From NCBI GenBank assembly GCA_019412865.1, contig DXOJ01000566.1, forward strand, positions 1-10,597: a stretch of 10,597 bases of DNA, in the 5' to 3' direction. This DNA is from Bacteroides sp. GTDB taxonomy: Bacteria > Bacteroidota > Bacteroidia > Bacteroidales > Bacteroidaceae. This document shows positions 8,196 through 10,597 of this stretch, piece by piece (within the stretch, counting starts at the first letter, position 1; each line of letters opens with the position of its first letter). A program made the translations under genes and the position numbers. The notes beneath the pieces were generated by a model that worked only from the letters and a program-made list of their open reading frames with translations, did not search any database and was not told the origin of the DNA.

Positions 8196-10597
8196 TCATC
8201 TGAATGAATTCAATATAAAAGAATACTTACCAGACAAAAGCCGCAATACTACCTTACCATCTTCTATTCCGACATACTCTATCCCTTTGCTTTTCTTTAA
8301 AGTTCTATTCCCCTCAACAATGTTCTTCACTGAAGTTGCAGGAAGATGCAACGTTGCAGTTGTATTAGCCGGAACTATACATTGATAAATAACTGCATCT
8401 TTTTCTACTCTCCAACTACTTTCGATACGCCCATACATAGAGTTGTAATATCCTTTGGCATAAGTCATATTTCCAGTAGTATCCACTTCCGGTTTCAGCA
8501 CAAAGTGTTTAAATCCGGGAAAGTTTTCATCCCGTTCTATGCCTAAGGAGTAATTGTATATCCATGCACCGACTGCACCAAAAGAATAATGATTGAAAGA
8601 ATTCATACGGTTATTTCCACCGAATCCATCTTCGTGAGTATAGGAATTCAACCGTTCCCAAATAGTAGTAGCTCCCTGCTCCACTGAATACAGCCACGAC
8701 GGATAGTTTGTTTGCTGTAACAGTCTATATGCCGCCTCACTGCAACCGTTATCCGACAAAGCTTTACTGATCCATGCCGTTCCTATAAACCCTGTCATCA
8801 ACGAATAAGGCGGACACCATTTGCCTTGTTCTGTCTTGTTCTCCCTGGCGATTGTCTCCATCAGGTTCTTGACAAACTTCGATTTATTCTCTTCATTAAT
8901 GATGTCGAATACCAATGGAAGAACATAAGAAGTTTGTGTATCTACCAGTGTTCCCTGCCTCTTCGGTATGAAAGCGGAATGGATGGTCTTGCAGGTTTCC
9001 GGTTGCAGGTAGGTGCTGTTAAAGAAAGCCTTTCTGTCGCTGTGCAACTTCCGGTATTCTTCCGCATCTGCGGTCTTTTCCAAAACGGTGGCTATCTTGC
9101 TCATTAATTCGAGGTCATAAATAAAATAAGCTTCCCACAAGAGAGATTTATCATTCCTATTATCTTCGAGCCCGAGCCAATCGCACAAATCGCCCCATGC
9201 TCTGTTCTGCACAAGCAGGTTTGTTTTCGGGTCGATAGTCTTGTCGAGGATATAGGAAATATATCGTTTCATGGCATCATAGTGTTCAGCCAACAAGACT
9301 TTATCCCCATATTGCTGGTAACACTCCCAAGGCACTGTAATTCCAGCACTCCCCCATAGCAAACCACCGAATCCTCCACCCAAAGGAGCAATATCAGGGA
9401 AGCGTCCATCTTCACGCTGCACATCACGCATAGAGCGAAGGTATCTTCTCAAGAATTGCGAAACATCTCCCAAGTATGTAGCCGTGCGGGAAAATACAGA
9501 AATATCCCCCGCCCATCCTAAACGTTCGTTCCGTTGAGGGCAGTCGGTGGGGATAGATATGAAATTAGCCAAAGAAGACCACGTGATGTTCTCCCACAAC
9601 TTGTTTACTTTCACATTCGATGTCTCGTAATAGGAAGCCAATTCGTGAATAGAGCTAAGCACTACTCCTTTCACCGACGCTACGGGAAGGGGGTTGTCAA
9701 TGCCTGTTATTTCCACAAAGCGATAGCCATGGTAGGTGAAGCGTGGAAGAATCGTTTCCTCACCCCCTTTGGCGATATAGATATCCTGCGCCATGGCAGC
9801 GCGGATATTCTCCAACATAATCATTCCGATATTGTCCTTATATTCGGGCAAGTCCGGATACTTCACTTCAGCAAAACGCAGATAGATTCTTGTTCCGGGT
9901 TTCATGCCGGACAGTTTTATTTTAGGCACTCCCACCATATTCTGTCCCATATCATAAACAAATACACCGGGGCGTACTTCTTCCATCGAGAGGGCGGTCA
10001 GTTCCATTTTCGCTTTCACTGTCTGTCCGAACTGTCCTATCAGTTCAAAACCAGAGTAATCATTTACCCAAGGTTTATCCGGGTTCCCTTCCGTACTGAT
10101 ATTACCTTCCAAGGCAATTTCACAGGCAGGTTTCCAACCTACGGCATCATAGGTAGCCGTGCTCCATCCTTCCAGCCTTGCATCACGCAGAGCGTCATAC
10201 ACTTCTCCCTGAAAAAAGCTACTGTAATAGATAGGGCCTTTATTGTAATATTGCCAGGTAGAGGGTTCGGTTATTATCACTTTCTCCTGTCCGTCGGCGT
10301 AGGTGATTACCAGTTTTGCCAGTAATGACTGGTGGTCACCGAAGAAGTTCCAGTTATCTCCCGTAAAAGTTGCTCCTCCACTCCACCATCCCTCAGACAG
10401 TAAGGCACCGAGTGCATTTCGTCCAGAATGAATATATTCTGTAACATCAAATGTCTGATATAAGTGAGTTTTATTATATTGAGTAATTCCGGGATTAAAG
10501 TAATCGTCTCCTACCCGTCTGCCATTCAGATAAATCTCATAGATCAGGGCAGACGCATTAAAAATCATTATCCTGTAAAAGTTTTGATAAATATTTT
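8196..10597 (-). CDS. GH78 alpha-L-rhamnosidase, 5' end beyond the window
   Basis: This glycoside hydrolase family 78 enzyme releases terminal alpha-L-rhamnose by inversion. Residues are numbered from the Met at 10568. An N-terminal beta-sandwich (EIYLNGRRVGDDYFNPG) is followed by a concanavalin-like domain to about 305 (YDMGQNMVGVPKI, RFTYHGYRFVEITG). The (alpha/alpha)6 catalytic barrel runs from about 315 to 675 and a C-terminal beta domain ends the protein. DCPQRNERLGWAGD (342-355) is the family signature: Glu348 is the expected general acid, with Asp342, Trp352 and Asp355 lining the sugar site. Glu638 in TTIWER is the expected general base, and NSFNHYSFGAVGAW carries the conserved His660. 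The Met at 10568 is not the start: the frame stays open to the edge, reading NIYQNFYRI before it, and the visible protein begins inside the N-terminal domain. Signal peptide and cell location are therefore unknown. The enzyme lies upstream of the HTCS on the same strand. Confidence 0.95.
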   Translation of the reverse strand, partial: NIYQNFYRIMIFNASALIYEIYLNGRRVGDDYFNPGITQYNKTHLYQTFDVTEYIHSGRNALGALLSEGWWSGGATFTGDNWNFFGDHQSLLAKLVITYADGQEKVIITEPSTWQYYNKGPIYYSSFFQGEVYDALRDARLEGWSTATYDAVGWKPACEIALEGNISTEGNPDKPWVNDYSGFELIGQFGQTVKAKMELTALSMEEVRPGVFVYDMGQNMVGVPKIKLSGMKPGTRIYLRFAEVKYPDLPEYKDNIGMIMLENIRAAMAQDIYIAKGGEETILPRFTYHGYRFVEITGIDNPLPVASVKGVVLSSIHELASYYETSNVKVNKLWENITWSSLANFISIPTDCPQRNERLGWAGDISVFSRTATYLGDVSQFLRRYLRSMRDVQREDGRFPDIAPLGGGFGGLLWGSAGITVPWECYQQYGDKVLLAEHYDAMKRYISYILDKTIDPKTNLLVQNRAWGDLCDWLGLEDNRNDKSLLWEAYFIYDLELMSKIATVLEKTADAEEYRKLHSDRKAFFNSTYLQPETCKTIHSAFIPKRQGTLVDTQTSYVLPLVFDIINEENKSKFVKNLMETIARENKTEQGKWCPPYSLMTGFIGTAWISKALSDNGCSEAAYRLLQQTNYPSWLYSVEQGATTIWERLNSYTHEDGFGGNNRMNSFNHYSFGAVGAWIYNYSLGIERDENFPGFKHFVLKPEVDTTGNMTYAKGYYNSMYGRIESSWRVEKDAVIYQCIVPANTTATLHLPATSVKNIVEGNRTLKKSKGIEYVGIEDGKVVLRLLSGKYSFILNSFR

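Noticed and set aside
9534..10325. 263-codon open frame on the plus strand
   Set aside because: It lies entirely opposite the GH78 gene, whose protein matches its family across this stretch. The translated plus-strand product shows no recognisable domain, so it is a shadow frame.
10566..10568. ATG as the start of the rhamnosidase
   Set aside because: The frame continues open to the window edge, and the first visible residues are already inside the N-terminal beta-sandwich domain, so this is an internal methionine.

Overview
The window looks like a Bacteroides (Bacteroidales) chromosome and covers part of a polysaccharide utilization locus (PUL). Three things point there: a SusC-type TonB-dependent transporter with a SusD-like start directly after it, a one-protein hybrid two-component system (HTCS), and AT-rich gaps with Bacteroides-style -7 boxes and no clear Shine-Dalgarno sequences. 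Every gene I can support lies on the minus strand, so the locus reads from right to left. No RNA gene, insertion sequence, CRISPR array or convincing terminator is visible, and the longest gap between genes is about 130 bases.

Layout in transcription order: (1) 10597-8196, a family GH78 alpha-L-rhamnosidase whose 5' end lies beyond the right edge; (2) 8115-4042, a full-length 1357-residue HTCS with periplasmic propellers, Y_Y_Y domain, one membrane span, histidine kinase, receiver and AraC-type DNA-binding domain; (3) a 131-base gap with a near-perfect 10-bp direct repeat at 22-bp spacing and a -7 box; (4) 3910-3350, a small ECF sigma factor; (5) 3305-54, a complete SusC-like transporter; (6) 33-1, the first 11 codons of what is probably the susD partner, cut by the left edge.

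How the genes may work together: the transporter pair would import a rhamnose-containing oligosaccharide, the rhamnosidase would remove terminal alpha-L-rhamnose, and the HTCS would sense a breakdown product in the periplasm. The odd part is the ECF sigma factor. It sits between the HTCS and susC with no FecR-type anti-sigma gene beside it, and the SusC has no N-terminal STN signalling domain, so the usual outer-membrane-to-sigma route appears absent. The direct repeat upstream of the sigma gene suggests a cascade, HTCS to sigma factor to susCD. This is inference from gene order and sequence motifs and is the most interesting hypothesis here. One GH78 enzyme is not enough to name the polysaccharide.
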